A stretch of 64,000 nucleotides of DNA from Henriciella sp. (lineage in GTDB: Bacteria > Pseudomonadota > Alphaproteobacteria > Caulobacterales > Hyphomonadaceae). The stretch's first letter is position 1; each line of letters begins with the position of its first letter. The stretch covers positions 124,001 to 188,000 of the forward strand of contig JABSPZ010000012.1 in assembly GCA_013213785.1 (NCBI GenBank). Reading direction: 5' to 3'. Made by a program: the position numbers and the translations under genes. Below, in pieces: positions 41,638-51,053 of this stretch. The notes beneath the pieces are model-generated. The model was not told the origin of the DNA. It did not search any database and saw only the letters and a program-made list of their open reading frames with translations.

Positions 41638-43059
41638 ATGACAGTAACGACTGCAGACGGTCATTTGGCCGCTGGGATTGATCGCAACAAACTGTTCTTA
41701 CTGAGCTGTTTGTCGCTGATCGTGACGGCAATGACATTCGCTATTCGGGCAGGGATTTTAACTCAGCTCTCAAATGAATTTCAGCTCAGCGATACCGAGC
41801 TTGGGTGGGTCAATTCGATGGCCTTTCTTGGCTTTCCGCTGGCGATGGTCGTGTTCGGCTTTTTGTATAACAAACTTGGACCGCGCCTGATTATGATCCT
41901 CGCTTTCGTTGGGCATGTTCTTGGTCTGGTTTTGACAATTACAGCAGGCGGGTTTCTCGGGCTTTTGATCTCAACCTTCTTTATCGGCTTCGCCAATGGA
42001 TCGGTTGAGGCGGCGTGTAATCCATTGGTCGCAGACCTCTACAAAGACGATAAAACCAAATGGCTGAACCGGTTCCATGTTTGGTTCCCTGGCGGCATCG
42101 TGATCGGTGCGGTCGTCTCTTACGTCATGACCAATGCAGGCATTGGTTGGCAGCCTCAGATTGCCGTCATGCTGATCCCGACAGCGATCTATGGCTACAT
42201 GATCTTCACCACCAAATTCCCAGAAGTCCCTGCGATCGAGAAGACGGTGGACCTTGATGCAAAGGGTCTGCTGCTGATGACAGCGATCTTTGGCCTCTTG
42301 GTGCTGATCGGGACACCGAACTATCTGGTCGCAGGACTGCCTGGCACTTTCATTCTTCCACTACTGTTGGTTCTGGCCCTGACATTCTTGTTGATGCTGT
42401 TCCGCGCTGGACGCACTCGAGACGCGGCGCTGTTGATCGTCCTAATGGGCGTTATGAGTGTTACCGCGACGTCTGAGCTAGGTACGCAGCAATGGGTCGA
42501 CCGTATCCTTGGAGCTCAGCTGGGTGGTATCCCCGGCCAAGCTATGATCGTGCTTGGTATGGTCACCGGCATCATGGCGGTCGGACGCTATTTCGCTGGA
42601 CCATTGATCCACGCACTGAACCCGCTTGGCGTTCTGCTGATGAGCGCCGTGCTGACAACGCTTGGTCTGTTCCTGATGTCCACAGCATCGGGCGCTATGG
42701 TCTATGTTTCAGCCATCGTGTTCGCCATTGGCGTCTGCTATTTCTGGCCCACAATGATTGGCGTCACGGCGCAATACGTTCCGCGTTCGGGCGCGCTCGG
42801 TATGAGCCTGGTCGGCGCCGCGGGTATGTTTGCCCTGACCATCTGGAACCCAATTATCGGCGCATGGATCGATGGCGCACGCGCTGCGGCTGAAGCGGAA
42901 GGCCTTACGGGCAACGCCGTTGAAGTCGCCGCTGGCCAGGGGGCATTGTCGCAACTCGTCTACTTCCCAGTCTCGCTCATCGTCGTCTTTGCGCTGTTAT
43001 ATTTCGCGCGGGCGTGGATTCAGCGAACCGCTGATGAAGATCATGTTTCGGCGCAATAG
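41638..43059 (+). CDS. Major facilitator superfamily transporter
   Basis: A 473-residue, 12-helix MFS transporter. The N-terminal half has ILTQLSNEFQLSDTELGW and the loop GFLYNKLGPRLIM, an MFS motif A variant. It lies 24 bp after the TIM-barrel gene in the same operon and before the dehydrogenase pair. It would carry a sugar or sugar acid. It differs from the GPH-type transporters at 27536 and 56677. Confidence 0.9.
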   Translation: MTVTTADGHLAAGIDRNKLFLLSCLSLIVTAMTFAIRAGILTQLSNEFQLSDTELGWVNSMAFLGFPLAMVVFGFLYNKLGPRLIMILAFVGHVLGLVLTITAGGFLGLLISTFFIGFANGSVEAACNPLVADLYKDDKTKWLNRFHVWFPGGIVIGAVVSYVMTNAGIGWQPQIAVMLIPTAIYGYMIFTTKFPEVPAIEKTVDLDAKGLLLMTAIFGLLVLIGTPNYLVAGLPGTFILPLLLVLALTFLLMLFRAGRTRDAALLIVLMGVMSVTATSELGTQQWVDRILGAQLGGIPGQAMIVLGMVTGIMAVGRYFAGPLIHALNPLGVLLMSAVLTTLGLFLMSTASGAMVYVSAIVFAIGVCYFWPTMIGVTAQYVPRSGALGMSLVGAAGMFALTIWNPIIGAWIDGARAAAEAEGLTGNAVEVAAGQGALSQLVYFPVSLIVVFALLYFARAWIQRTADEDHVSAQ

Positions 43060-43071
43060 GGAGAACCAACT

Positions 43072-43644
43072 GTGGACCAATTCAACCCTCAACGACGCCA
43101 AGTATTCCAGGCATTGATCGCCCTCTCGGCGGTTGGCGGGCTGTCGGCTTGCGGTAGCGAAAGCCAATCGAATGAACCGCGCCTGGCGCAGGCGGCAGCA
43201 CCTGGATACTTTACGAATTCCGAGATGGCGCTGATTTCCGCGTTTTCTCAAACGCTCATACCGCAGACAGAAACGGCGGGCGCCGCCCAAGTCGGGGTCC
43301 CAGCAATCATCCAATCGCTCGCGACAGATTGGGGTGATGACGCCTACCGTATCTATTGGCGCGAAGGCTTAGCGGCACTTGGTCCGGCTCTCACATCTCA
43401 GACTGAAGAGTCCTTCCTGGCTCAGAGCTCTTCTGTTCGTAATCAAGTCCTAGCGACCTATGATGAGCAAGTGTTCAGCGGTGCGATCGAGAACCAATTC
43501 TATCGCGATTTCAAGAATACGGTCGTGCAGGCTTATTTCAGGACCGAAACCGGTGCGACCGAAGAGCTGGCATATGAGCCGGTACCTGGCGAGTGGATCG
43601 GCTGTGTGCCGCTTTCTGAATTTCCTAAAACATGGGCGACTTAA
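43072..43644 (+). CDS. Gluconate 2-dehydrogenase subunit 3-like protein with Tat/lipoprotein signal
   Basis: A 190-residue small subunit of membrane flavo-dehydrogenases (gluconate_2-dh3 family). The N-terminus shows twin arginines in PQRRQVFQAL, a hydrophobic stretch and a lipobox-like LSACG, so Tat export and lipidation are likely. The body has FSQTLIPQTETAGA. The GTG start has AGGGAG 8 bp upstream. It is 3 bp before the GMC gene, which lacks its own signal. In this enzyme class the small subunit's Tat signal exports the folded pair. LacC of Caulobacter belongs here (from memory). Confidence 0.87.
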   Translation: MDQFNPQRRQVFQALIALSAVGGLSACGSESQSNEPRLAQAAAPGYFTNSEMALISAFSQTLIPQTETAGAAQVGVPAIIQSLATDWGDDAYRIYWREGLAALGPALTSQTEESFLAQSSSVRNQVLATYDEQVFSGAIENQFYRDFKNTVVQAYFRTETGATEELAYEPVPGEWIGCVPLSEFPKTWAT

Positions 43645-43647
43645 GTT

Positions 43648-45351
43648 ATGGCCGATTTTGATGTCATTGTTGTTGGCTCCGGCATGTCCGGTGGATGGGT
43701 TGCAAAGGAGCTTTGTGAGCAAGGCTTCAAAGTCGGGGTGATCGAACGCGGCCGTGCCATCACGCCAGCAGAAGATTATACTGACTTTGTGGACCCATGG
43801 ACGACTGAGCACCTCAACCGGAAGAGCGATAAGGACCGAGAAGACTATCCTATCCAATCAACAGTCTACGCGTTTCAGACTTATACGCGCCAGTTTTGGG
43901 TAAAGGATAAGGAGCATCCTTACGAAACAGCGGACGGTACCGATTTTACGTGGTTGAGAGGCTATCATGAGGGCGGGAAGTCCATCATGTGGGCGCGCCA
44001 AAGTTACCGCCTGTCTGCGATCGATTTTGAGGCGAACAAGAAAGACGGTCATGGGATCGACTGGCCGGTGCGCTATGATGATATCGCGCCCTGGTACGAC
44101 TATGTTGAACGTTTCGCAGGAATTTCGGGCTCGAAAGAAGGGCTAGACATTCTTCCGGATGGCATCTTCCAGCCCCCACACGATCTCACTTGTGCAGAGA
44201 TCGACTTCAAAAACAAAATCGAAGCCACATTCCCAGGGCGCAAAGTCATTCCAGGCCGCGTGGCTAATTTGACTGAGCCAACTGAAGAACAAATGGCGTT
44301 AGGGCGTGGTCGCTGCCAGGCACGCAACCATTGCTACCAGGGCTGTAGTTTCGGAGCCTATTTCAGCTCAAAGTCCGCGACGTTGCCGGCGGCGCAGGGA
44401 ACAGGGAACATGACCCTCATCCCGAACACAGCTGTCCATAAACTGATCCTAGATGAGGCGACTGGCCAAGCGACAGGTGTCGAGGCTGTCGATGTTGAGA
44501 CCGGGGAAGGGAAACGCATTACCTCACGCGCTGTTTTCCTCAATGCCGGAACCATCCCAACGACGATGATCCTGCTTAACTCAGCGACGACGAACGCTCC
44601 GAACGGCCTTGCGAACAGTTCAGGGCAGCTGGGCAAGAATGTGATGGACCATCACTCCGGGGCCCGCGGGTACGCGACCTTGCCAGGCCATCTCGATCGG
44701 CACTTTTTCGGGCGCAGACCGAACGGGTTCTACATTCCGCGATTCCGCAACCATACCGAAGAAGGCGATGGCTTCGTCCGCGGCTATGGTTATCAAGGCG
44801 GCGCGATGCGTGGAAATTGGTCAAGCGTTGGCTATCGCAAAGGTATCGGCGCTGATCTCAAAGCTGCGGCCAGCACACCTGGGCCATGGCAGATCTCGAT
44901 GATTGCTTTTGGCGAAGTATTGCCGAACGAGAAGAACCACATCCGTTTACACCCAACCAAAACCGACAAATGGGGTTTCCCAGTCCCCGTTATGGATGTG
45001 GCTTGGGGCGAGAATGAGCGCGCGATGGTCCGCCGGGCCATCAAAGATACACGTGCAATGTTAGAAGCGGCAGGCGGGATCAACATCCAAACAGACGATC
45101 CTGACACGGCCGAACCTGCACCTCCAGGTATCGGAATTCACGAAATGGGTACGGCCAGAATGGGGCATGACCCAAGCAATTCGGTTCTCAATAAATGGAA
45201 CCAGTCTTGGGATATCCCAAATCTGTTTATAACCGACGGATCTTTCATGACGTCTGCGGGCTGTCAGAACCCATCGCTTACTTACATGGCGTTTTCTGCA
45301 CGCGCAGCAAACCATGCCGCGGAGCTTCTCAAAACAGGGCAAATTGGATGA
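43648..45351 (+). CDS. GMC-family large subunit of a sugar dehydrogenase
   Basis: A 567-residue GMC flavoprotein. The FAD motif VVGSGMSGGW lies near residue 8. The GMC region LRGYHEGGKSIMWARQSYR follows near residue 110. The C-terminal HEMGTARMGHDPSNSVLN holds the catalytic His region and DGSFMTSAGCQNPSLTYMAF closes the FAD fold. It resembles the large subunit of gluconate 2-dehydrogenase and of glucoside 3-dehydrogenases such as Caulobacter LacA. With the small subunit at 43072 it would oxidise a sugar or glycoside in the periplasm. No cytochrome c subunit is adjacent. Confidence 0.88.
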   Translation: MADFDVIVVGSGMSGGWVAKELCEQGFKVGVIERGRAITPAEDYTDFVDPWTTEHLNRKSDKDREDYPIQSTVYAFQTYTRQFWVKDKEHPYETADGTDFTWLRGYHEGGKSIMWARQSYRLSAIDFEANKKDGHGIDWPVRYDDIAPWYDYVERFAGISGSKEGLDILPDGIFQPPHDLTCAEIDFKNKIEATFPGRKVIPGRVANLTEPTEEQMALGRGRCQARNHCYQGCSFGAYFSSKSATLPAAQGTGNMTLIPNTAVHKLILDEATGQATGVEAVDVETGEGKRITSRAVFLNAGTIPTTMILLNSATTNAPNGLANSSGQLGKNVMDHHSGARGYATLPGHLDRHFFGRRPNGFYIPRFRNHTEEGDGFVRGYGYQGGAMRGNWSSVGYRKGIGADLKAAASTPGPWQISMIAFGEVLPNEKNHIRLHPTKTDKWGFPVPVMDVAWGENERAMVRRAIKDTRAMLEAAGGINIQTDDPDTAEPAPPGIGIHEMGTARMGHDPSNSVLNKWNQSWDIPNLFITDGSFMTSAGCQNPSLTYMAFSARAANHAAELLKTGQIG

Positions 45352-45416
45352 ATGGGCTTGCCGCTATGAGCAAGTGATACGGATCCATCCATAAACGTAT
45401 AAAGGGCAGGAATATT

Positions 45417-46310
45417 ATGAAGTTGAATCGGCGACACTTTCTTGGCGGCACCGGGGCGGCCTTCCTCATCGGTGCATGTGAGGCATTGCCGGGCGCAGCG
45501 CCCGCTCCACGCCAGATCGAACAAATCGGCATTCAGACTTACACTTTGAGAGCTGCCTTGGACGACGACTTCGTCGGCACCTTTCAGATGATCAAAGATA
45601 TTGGCTATGACTATGTGGAGCTCAATCGCCGAAACTTAACGGGGCGAACTCCAGCAGAGCTCAAAGCGTTCTTGGACGACATTGGTCTACCGTCTCCAAG
45701 CATTCATCTGGACTATGAGATGTTCGCCACGGGCTCGACGGAGATCGGTGATATTGCCGGCGAGCTCGGGTGCGAGCACGCGATTTTACCCTGGATTACG
45801 GATGAGCAGCGCAATCTTGATGCTTACAAAAGACACGCGGAAGTTCTCAATCGAGCCGGCGAGATTTTGAAGCCTTACGGCGTGACGGCTGGATACCATA
45901 ATCATCAGTTTGAATTCTTCGATCTCGGCGAAGGTCAAACAGGAATGGGCATACTATTGGGTGAGACAGACCCGGAATATGTCGCGTTCGAGCTAGATCT
46001 GTTTTGGGCGGCGCTGACCGGGTCTGACATTGTTGGATTGTTCGAGAAACATCCTGGCCGGTTTAAGTATTGCCACGTCAAGGACCTGAAGGGTGATGCA
46101 AGTGCGTACAAAACCAGCGTCGACTTTGGTGCCATCGTTGCCGCCCATATGGCCAATGTCGGCGAAGGCGACTTGCCTTTTGAAACCTACTTCGCCGCCG
46201 CCGACGTGGCTGGCTTGGAGTACTTTATTGTCGAGCATGATAATCCACCTCAGCCATATCGCGGCTCGATGGAAACCAGCTACAATGCCGTAAAGGCCAT
46301 GCGATTTTAG
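45417..46310 (+). CDS. Exported sugar phosphate isomerase/epimerase-like TIM barrel
   Basis: A 297-residue xylose-isomerase-like TIM barrel with a Tat lipoprotein signal (NRRHFLGGTGAAFLIGAC). Visible metal ligands include Glu/His in GYHNHQFEFF, Asp in FELDLFWA, His in YCHVKDL and Glu in FIVEHDN. Such exported members accompany GMC sugar dehydrogenases and are good candidates to act on oxidised glycosides in the periplasm. It ends the operon, before a strong terminator. Confidence 0.85.
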   Translation: MKLNRRHFLGGTGAAFLIGACEALPGAAPAPRQIEQIGIQTYTLRAALDDDFVGTFQMIKDIGYDYVELNRRNLTGRTPAELKAFLDDIGLPSPSIHLDYEMFATGSTEIGDIAGELGCEHAILPWITDEQRNLDAYKRHAEVLNRAGEILKPYGVTAGYHNHQFEFFDLGEGQTGMGILLGETDPEYVAFELDLFWAALTGSDIVGLFEKHPGRFKYCHVKDLKGDASAYKTSVDFGAIVAAHMANVGEGDLPFETYFAAADVAGLEYFIVEHDNPPQPYRGSMETSYNAVKAMRF

Positions 46311-46318
46311 AACAGAAG

Positions 46319-46341
46319 AGGGGGAGCTTGCTCCCCCTTTT
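46319..46341 (+). terminator. Intrinsic terminator after the 3-keto-sugar operon
   Basis: GGGGGAGC (46320-46327) pairs with GCTCCCCC (46330-46337) and is followed by TTTT, 10 bp after the stop codon at 46310. A strong stem with a T-tract. It lies between convergent genes and mainly serves the plus strand. Confidence 0.85.
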
Positions 46342-46349
46342 GCGTTGCA

Positions 46350-48905
46350 TCAATCACCACAATCCGCGACCGCATTTAGGTCTGCTTCGATGCGCACTTC
46401 GGAGAGCCCGATGGATGCCCCAGCATCCGCTTGGGCCGTCAGAGCGCTCTCGATCTCCGCCATTCGCGTGCCGAGCCCTGCAAAGCAGCTCAATGTTAGT
46501 CTGACTTCCTGCCAGTCTTCGGTCAGTGTTACCGGGAGGCTGGCCGGGCACGGTCTATCGGGATCACAGTCCATGCCAAACTGCACGGTTTGATCCGGTC
46601 CAAAACTCCGCGCTAGGAATGTGAGCTCCATGGCGCCGTTGCTTTCTCGGCTATAGTCGTGCTCATACCCAGCGGCGATTGAGAACACCGTATCGGAAGA
46701 CTTAAAATCGACCCGGACGGAGTCTTCTTGCGCGCTCATATCTGTCGCTCGAACATCGAGTGTTTCAGTCTCAATCGGTAACTCGCCAAGTGGTGATCCA
46801 TTACCAGCGAACATCCACGGAGCAACGAGTGCGCCTTTGGTAAAGAAAACGCCAGTGCGAACCTGGCCTTCGCCCTCAAGGCCTGAATTCTCGGATAGGT
46901 CACCGAGTTCCAACGCTTCGCCATATGATAGGCCATAGCCAAGCGAGAACAGCGGATCATAGTCCTCATCATGCGCGTTGAGCTCAACTTGCGTCGCGAG
47001 TTTTGGCCAAGAGAATGACAGTCGACCTGTGAAGTCGAAACTGGGGTCGGTTTGGAAGAGAAGGTCTGCGACACCGCCGCCTTCGCTGCCCGGCAGCCAA
47101 GCTGCCACAAAAGCATCCGATGCGTTCAATTCTGGGTTGGTCCAAAGCGGACGACCAGACAGAAACACTGATACGACTGGAGTGTCTTGATCGCGATAGG
47201 ATGAGAGAACCGCTGGATCGAACGCGTTGGGGACGAAATCAACGTTTTGAGTATCGCCCTGGAATTCTGCATATGGATCTTCGCCATACACCGCGATCAC
47301 GATGTCCGCGTCGACTTTCGCGCTACCGGTCGGATCGTAGATGACGCTTCCGCCAGCCGCTTCCACCACGGTCTGAATTCCTGACAGAATAGACTCGCCA
47401 TTTGGAAATTCTGAGTTTGGATATCCGCCACCTTGCCAGGAGAGCGTCCAACCACCAGCGGTTTTCGAAATATCATCTGCACCGTCACCGATGACTAAAA
47501 CAGTTTGACCCGGGTTTGTAGGCAATGTGTTGTTATTATTCTTGAGCAGTACCAGCGACTCGCGAACAGCTTGACGGGCGACTGCGCGATGTTCTGCAGA
47601 GCCGAGCAGAGCTTCATCTCCTGCATAAGGGCGCTCACTCGGCTTTGGTTTCTCGAATACCCCAGATGTGAGTTTAACCCGCAAAATACGTCGGACCGCA
47701 TCATCTAATCGTTCCGCTGGAATGCGTCCTGACTTCGCGTGTTCAAGCGTGCTGTAATAGAGCCCTTGCCAGCTATCGGGCGCCATATACATATCCAAGC
47801 CAGCATTCAACGACTCGGGACAATCCGTGGCGGTGCATCCTGGTATGAGTGCGTGTCCGTTCCAGTCACCGACCACGAAGCCTTTGAAGTTCATCCGGTC
47901 TTTCAGAACATCTGTGAGAAGTTCTTTTTGCCCGTGCATGCGCTCACCTTGCCATGCGGAGAAACTGGCCATGACAGTTTGCGCCCCGGCCGCTAACGCG
48001 GTCACATATCCTGCGCCGTGAATATCGCGTAGATCGGCTTCGCTAATTTTAGCGTCGCCTTGATCGACGCCGTTTTCGGTCCCGCCATCACCGAGATAGT
48101 GTTTCGCGCTCGGGATCACCCGGCCCGGTCCCATGAAGTCGTCATCGCCAACACGGCCTTGCAGGCCATAAACAATGCGGTCCCCATAGGACGCTACAAT
48201 ATTTGGATCTTCAGAGAAGCCTTCATACGTGCGCCCCCATCGATCGTTTTGAGGCACTGCCAATGTCGGTGCGAAAGTCCAGTCATGCCCAGACACACTC
48301 AATTCTAAGGCGGTCACGCGGGCGATTTTTTCAATCAGGTCAGGATTGTTCGCGGCTCCGAGACCAATATTGTGTGGGAACACAATCGCCCCTCGGAGAT
48401 TGGCGTGGCCGTGAACGGCATCGATGCCCCAAATGATTGGAACAGCGATTTCGACACCCTCACTATCAACAGACGCTTCAAAGTAAGCGTCTGCGGCGTC
48501 AAGCCAGGTCTCAGCATCGGCGTATGGCAATGGACCCGGAGCTGAGTTCCCGCCGCTCAGGACCGATCCAAGCCGGTAAGCCTTCACCTGCTCAGGCGTA
48601 ACCGAGCCGCTATCTGCCTGGATTACCTGTCCGACTTTCTGTTCCAGCGTGAGCTGCGCCATGATCTCGTCGATCTTCGCTTCGACTTCTGCATTTAGAG
48701 GCGGTGTTTCAACACTCGGCCAAAGCTCAGGTGATATCGCGGCGCCGGTTGGGCTTGGTTGATCTGACGATGCCTCAGGTTCGGCGGTTTGGATGATAGG
48801 AGATTCGCTCGGACCGGCGATGACGGGCGATGTGCAGGCCGACAGTGTTCCGGCCGCCAGCAGCGCGAAGAGTGAAACAGAAGATGACGCAGAAATACGC
48901 TTCAT
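46350..48905 (-). CDS. Secreted GH3 beta-glucan exo-hydrolase
   Basis: An 851-residue GH3 enzyme with a lipoprotein-like signal (SLFALLAAGTLSACTS). It resembles 1,4-beta-glucan glucohydrolase/ExoP-type enzymes, with KHYLGDGGTENGVDQGD near residue 275 and the nucleophile region FVVGDWNGH. The GH3 C-terminal domain follows, then a C-terminal ~190-residue extension, possibly a beta-sandwich carbohydrate-binding domain. I use the ATG at 48905 (GGAG 9 bp upstream); the open frame reaches 49031. It follows the GH9 gene by 28 bp, so the two enzymes are made together and would cut beta-glucan to glucose outside the cytoplasm. Confidence 0.9.
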   Translation of the reverse strand: MKRISASSSVSLFALLAAGTLSACTSPVIAGPSESPIIQTAEPEASSDQPSPTGAAISPELWPSVETPPLNAEVEAKIDEIMAQLTLEQKVGQVIQADSGSVTPEQVKAYRLGSVLSGGNSAPGPLPYADAETWLDAADAYFEASVDSEGVEIAVPIIWGIDAVHGHANLRGAIVFPHNIGLGAANNPDLIEKIARVTALELSVSGHDWTFAPTLAVPQNDRWGRTYEGFSEDPNIVASYGDRIVYGLQGRVGDDDFMGPGRVIPSAKHYLGDGGTENGVDQGDAKISEADLRDIHGAGYVTALAAGAQTVMASFSAWQGERMHGQKELLTDVLKDRMNFKGFVVGDWNGHALIPGCTATDCPESLNAGLDMYMAPDSWQGLYYSTLEHAKSGRIPAERLDDAVRRILRVKLTSGVFEKPKPSERPYAGDEALLGSAEHRAVARQAVRESLVLLKNNNNTLPTNPGQTVLVIGDGADDISKTAGGWTLSWQGGGYPNSEFPNGESILSGIQTVVEAAGGSVIYDPTGSAKVDADIVIAVYGEDPYAEFQGDTQNVDFVPNAFDPAVLSSYRDQDTPVVSVFLSGRPLWTNPELNASDAFVAAWLPGSEGGGVADLLFQTDPSFDFTGRLSFSWPKLATQVELNAHDEDYDPLFSLGYGLSYGEALELGDLSENSGLEGEGQVRTGVFFTKGALVAPWMFAGNGSPLGELPIETETLDVRATDMSAQEDSVRVDFKSSDTVFSIAAGYEHDYSRESNGAMELTFLARSFGPDQTVQFGMDCDPDRPCPASLPVTLTEDWQEVRLTLSCFAGLGTRMAEIESALTAQADAGASIGLSEVRIEADLNAVADCGD

Positions 48906-48933
48906 AAGAAAAGACTCCAAAGATCGGATCGGC

Positions 48934-50847
48934 TTAGTCGGCCAGTGTAGAATTCGGTTGGGTAGGTGGGGTGGTGTCGAGATAGCTGGCCAGCCAAAAC
49001 AGAGCGGCATTCCAGTTAATCGCGACTTCATTCAAGGCGAAGGCCGTGTAGTCGTCGGCCCAACATGTCATTGGGGCACAGTCCCCCAAGATAGCTTTTT
49101 GATGTTCATCTGGTTTGTAGCCCGCGTTTGGACCCCCTGATAGCGCTCCGGGGGTCGCCGGGGGCCAAATTGGATCAGCGCCTTCGGCCCAAAAGCGATG
49201 ATGGACTTTTCGAACCGCTCGCTGTCCATGCCCCGCAACATAGGATTGATCCAGTGGGTTGCGTCCGGTGAGATAGTCCATAATCGCAACCAAGGCTTGG
49301 CGATACTTGGAGTCACCCGTGACGTCATACGCGTATCCAAGTGCGATCGCTCGAGACGCGATGCCGCCATTTGATCCCCATCCATAATCGGACGCGGGAT
49401 AGGGAAGGCCGTATCCGTCTTTCGCGGCATCATCGAGATACCGATCCGCAATCCCGACGAGGATGCCTCGCGCTCTTGCACTGTCATTGTCTGAAACACG
49501 ATCACTGGCAGAGAGCATAGACGCGATCGGCAATTGGTCGACGCTGTTCCAAGACACATCGCCCAGCTCAGACGCGCCACTTCGCGCAAGCCAATGCGCG
49601 CCAGGCGTTCTTGTGAGGGATGTTAAATACTCCGCGTGCCCCGTTGTGATGTAGAGTTCCGCAGCGGCCCAGCCAAATTCATCTGACAGCTCGGTATCAT
49701 TATAAGGGCCACCGCCGTCAAAGTTGCGCCGGGCGAAGATATCAGGGTTTCTCTGAGCGGCGTTATAGGTGCTGATGGCAGCAACCAAACACTTGTTCGC
49801 AAAGACCGGATCAATCTCCCGCCAGACCCGCGCGCACTGCGCCGCCACTGCGGATACGTTGAGAGTCGCTGCGGTGGATGGTGGGTAGAGACTTCGGGTC
49901 TGATCTGCGTCGCTTGGCAAGAGCGGTAATCCTGGCCATTTTGCTGCATGGACTTTGTGGTGCGCCATGCCTGAGACGTCAGTCTCCGTGAGGTCGAGCG
50001 GGCGGTCAGCGTTTTCGGATTGAACGCCTATCGGGACGCTCATTCGAGTGCCTTGAGGAATTTGCAATGCGAGCAGGAACTCAATTTGCCACCGCGCTTC
50101 ATCGAGTATTTCGCTGAGACCATTACCATTCTCTGGCATAGGGACGCGTCCATCAGACCACGTGTTTGTTTTTTGGTGCTTCTGTAGTCGCTCGTAAGCA
50201 TTCAGCAGCATCCAAGTGGAGATGCCGCCATTCACGGCATATTTGCCGAAATCGCCGGCGTCGTACCATCCCCCGGTGACATCGAGAACGTGGTCACAGC
50301 CGGGCCATTCCGTTCCCAACTGGTCTTTGCCGGAGAAACAGGTGATCTGCTCTGATGTATGCCCAGCGGCGCGCGCGAATTGTGGTTCGGGCACATGCTC
50401 CTCCGCGATTTCAATGCCCGACCGGCTTTGGAAGAAGTAAGATAGACTGTCCTCAGCGAGCTCGGCGTAGGGGTGCGCTAAAACTGCGAATGGGCGACTT
50501 TTCCCCCCACATGATTCGATTGTGTAGTCGCTGCCGATGGGCAGGTCTGATGGCAGGATAATGTGGTGTACGTGATCGCTTGATGCTTCGCTGTGGCCGA
50601 AAACCGATGTTTCTCCAGATGAAACTAAGTCACCCTGGCCATTATAAAGACTCCAAGTTGTTGGATGTTGGTACGGGGTGCTGAGGACGGCTTTTCCGTG
50701 TGTCCCAAGCTGCAAGCCAATTTGGGACAAACGAATCGCGGGGGCATCTGCAGGCCCAGTGTGGTCGACGGAGCACTCCGACACCGCTGCGGGTGCTATC
50801 GCGAGACTCGCGGTACTCAGAAAAAAAACACTTAAGATTCTGCGCAT
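48934..50847 (-). CDS. Secreted GH9 endoglucanase
   Basis: A 637-residue GH9 cellulase. A signal peptide (MRRILSVFFLSTASLAIAP) leads to an Ig-like N-terminal domain and then the catalytic domain. Catalytic features are the nucleophile region GGWYDAGDFGKYAVNGG, VHHRFW near residue 550 and the acid region DDYTAFALNEVAINWNAA near residue 600. It cleaves beta-1,4-glucan. It is transcribed with GH3 at 46350 and divergent from the TonB receptor across a region bearing a LacI-type half-site. The set is a beta-glucan uptake locus. Confidence 0.92.
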   Translation of the reverse strand: MRRILSVFFLSTASLAIAPAAVSECSVDHTGPADAPAIRLSQIGLQLGTHGKAVLSTPYQHPTTWSLYNGQGDLVSSGETSVFGHSEASSDHVHHIILPSDLPIGSDYTIESCGGKSRPFAVLAHPYAELAEDSLSYFFQSRSGIEIAEEHVPEPQFARAAGHTSEQITCFSGKDQLGTEWPGCDHVLDVTGGWYDAGDFGKYAVNGGISTWMLLNAYERLQKHQKTNTWSDGRVPMPENGNGLSEILDEARWQIEFLLALQIPQGTRMSVPIGVQSENADRPLDLTETDVSGMAHHKVHAAKWPGLPLLPSDADQTRSLYPPSTAATLNVSAVAAQCARVWREIDPVFANKCLVAAISTYNAAQRNPDIFARRNFDGGGPYNDTELSDEFGWAAAELYITTGHAEYLTSLTRTPGAHWLARSGASELGDVSWNSVDQLPIASMLSASDRVSDNDSARARGILVGIADRYLDDAAKDGYGLPYPASDYGWGSNGGIASRAIALGYAYDVTGDSKYRQALVAIMDYLTGRNPLDQSYVAGHGQRAVRKVHHRFWAEGADPIWPPATPGALSGGPNAGYKPDEHQKAILGDCAPMTCWADDYTAFALNEVAINWNAALFWLASYLDTTPPTQPNSTLAD

Positions 50848-50965
50848 TCCTATGAGACTCCCGACTCGTTCACGTTATAATGCTCTGTAATTATTATGTT
50901 TATAGCATGCAGTGTGACGAAACAATCACGCTGTATAAAGCTATCCATAAACCGGAAAATTTGAA

Positions 50966-50981
50966 TTGACAACGTGAGACA
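50966..50981. promoter_or_regulatory. LacI-type site between GH9 and TonB receptor
   Basis: TTGACAACGT is shared exactly with sites at 39412 and 59141. Only the left half-site matches here; the right side (GAGACA) is degenerate, and TTGACA could simply be a -35 element. A small inverted repeat, GATCT-GAG-AGATC, follows at 50982-50994. Confidence 0.5.
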
Positions 50982-51053
50982 GATCTGAGAGATCCGTCAG
51001 CATAAGGAATCTGCCAGCGCTGTCGGTTGCTGGTGATCAGGGAGGAAAACATA

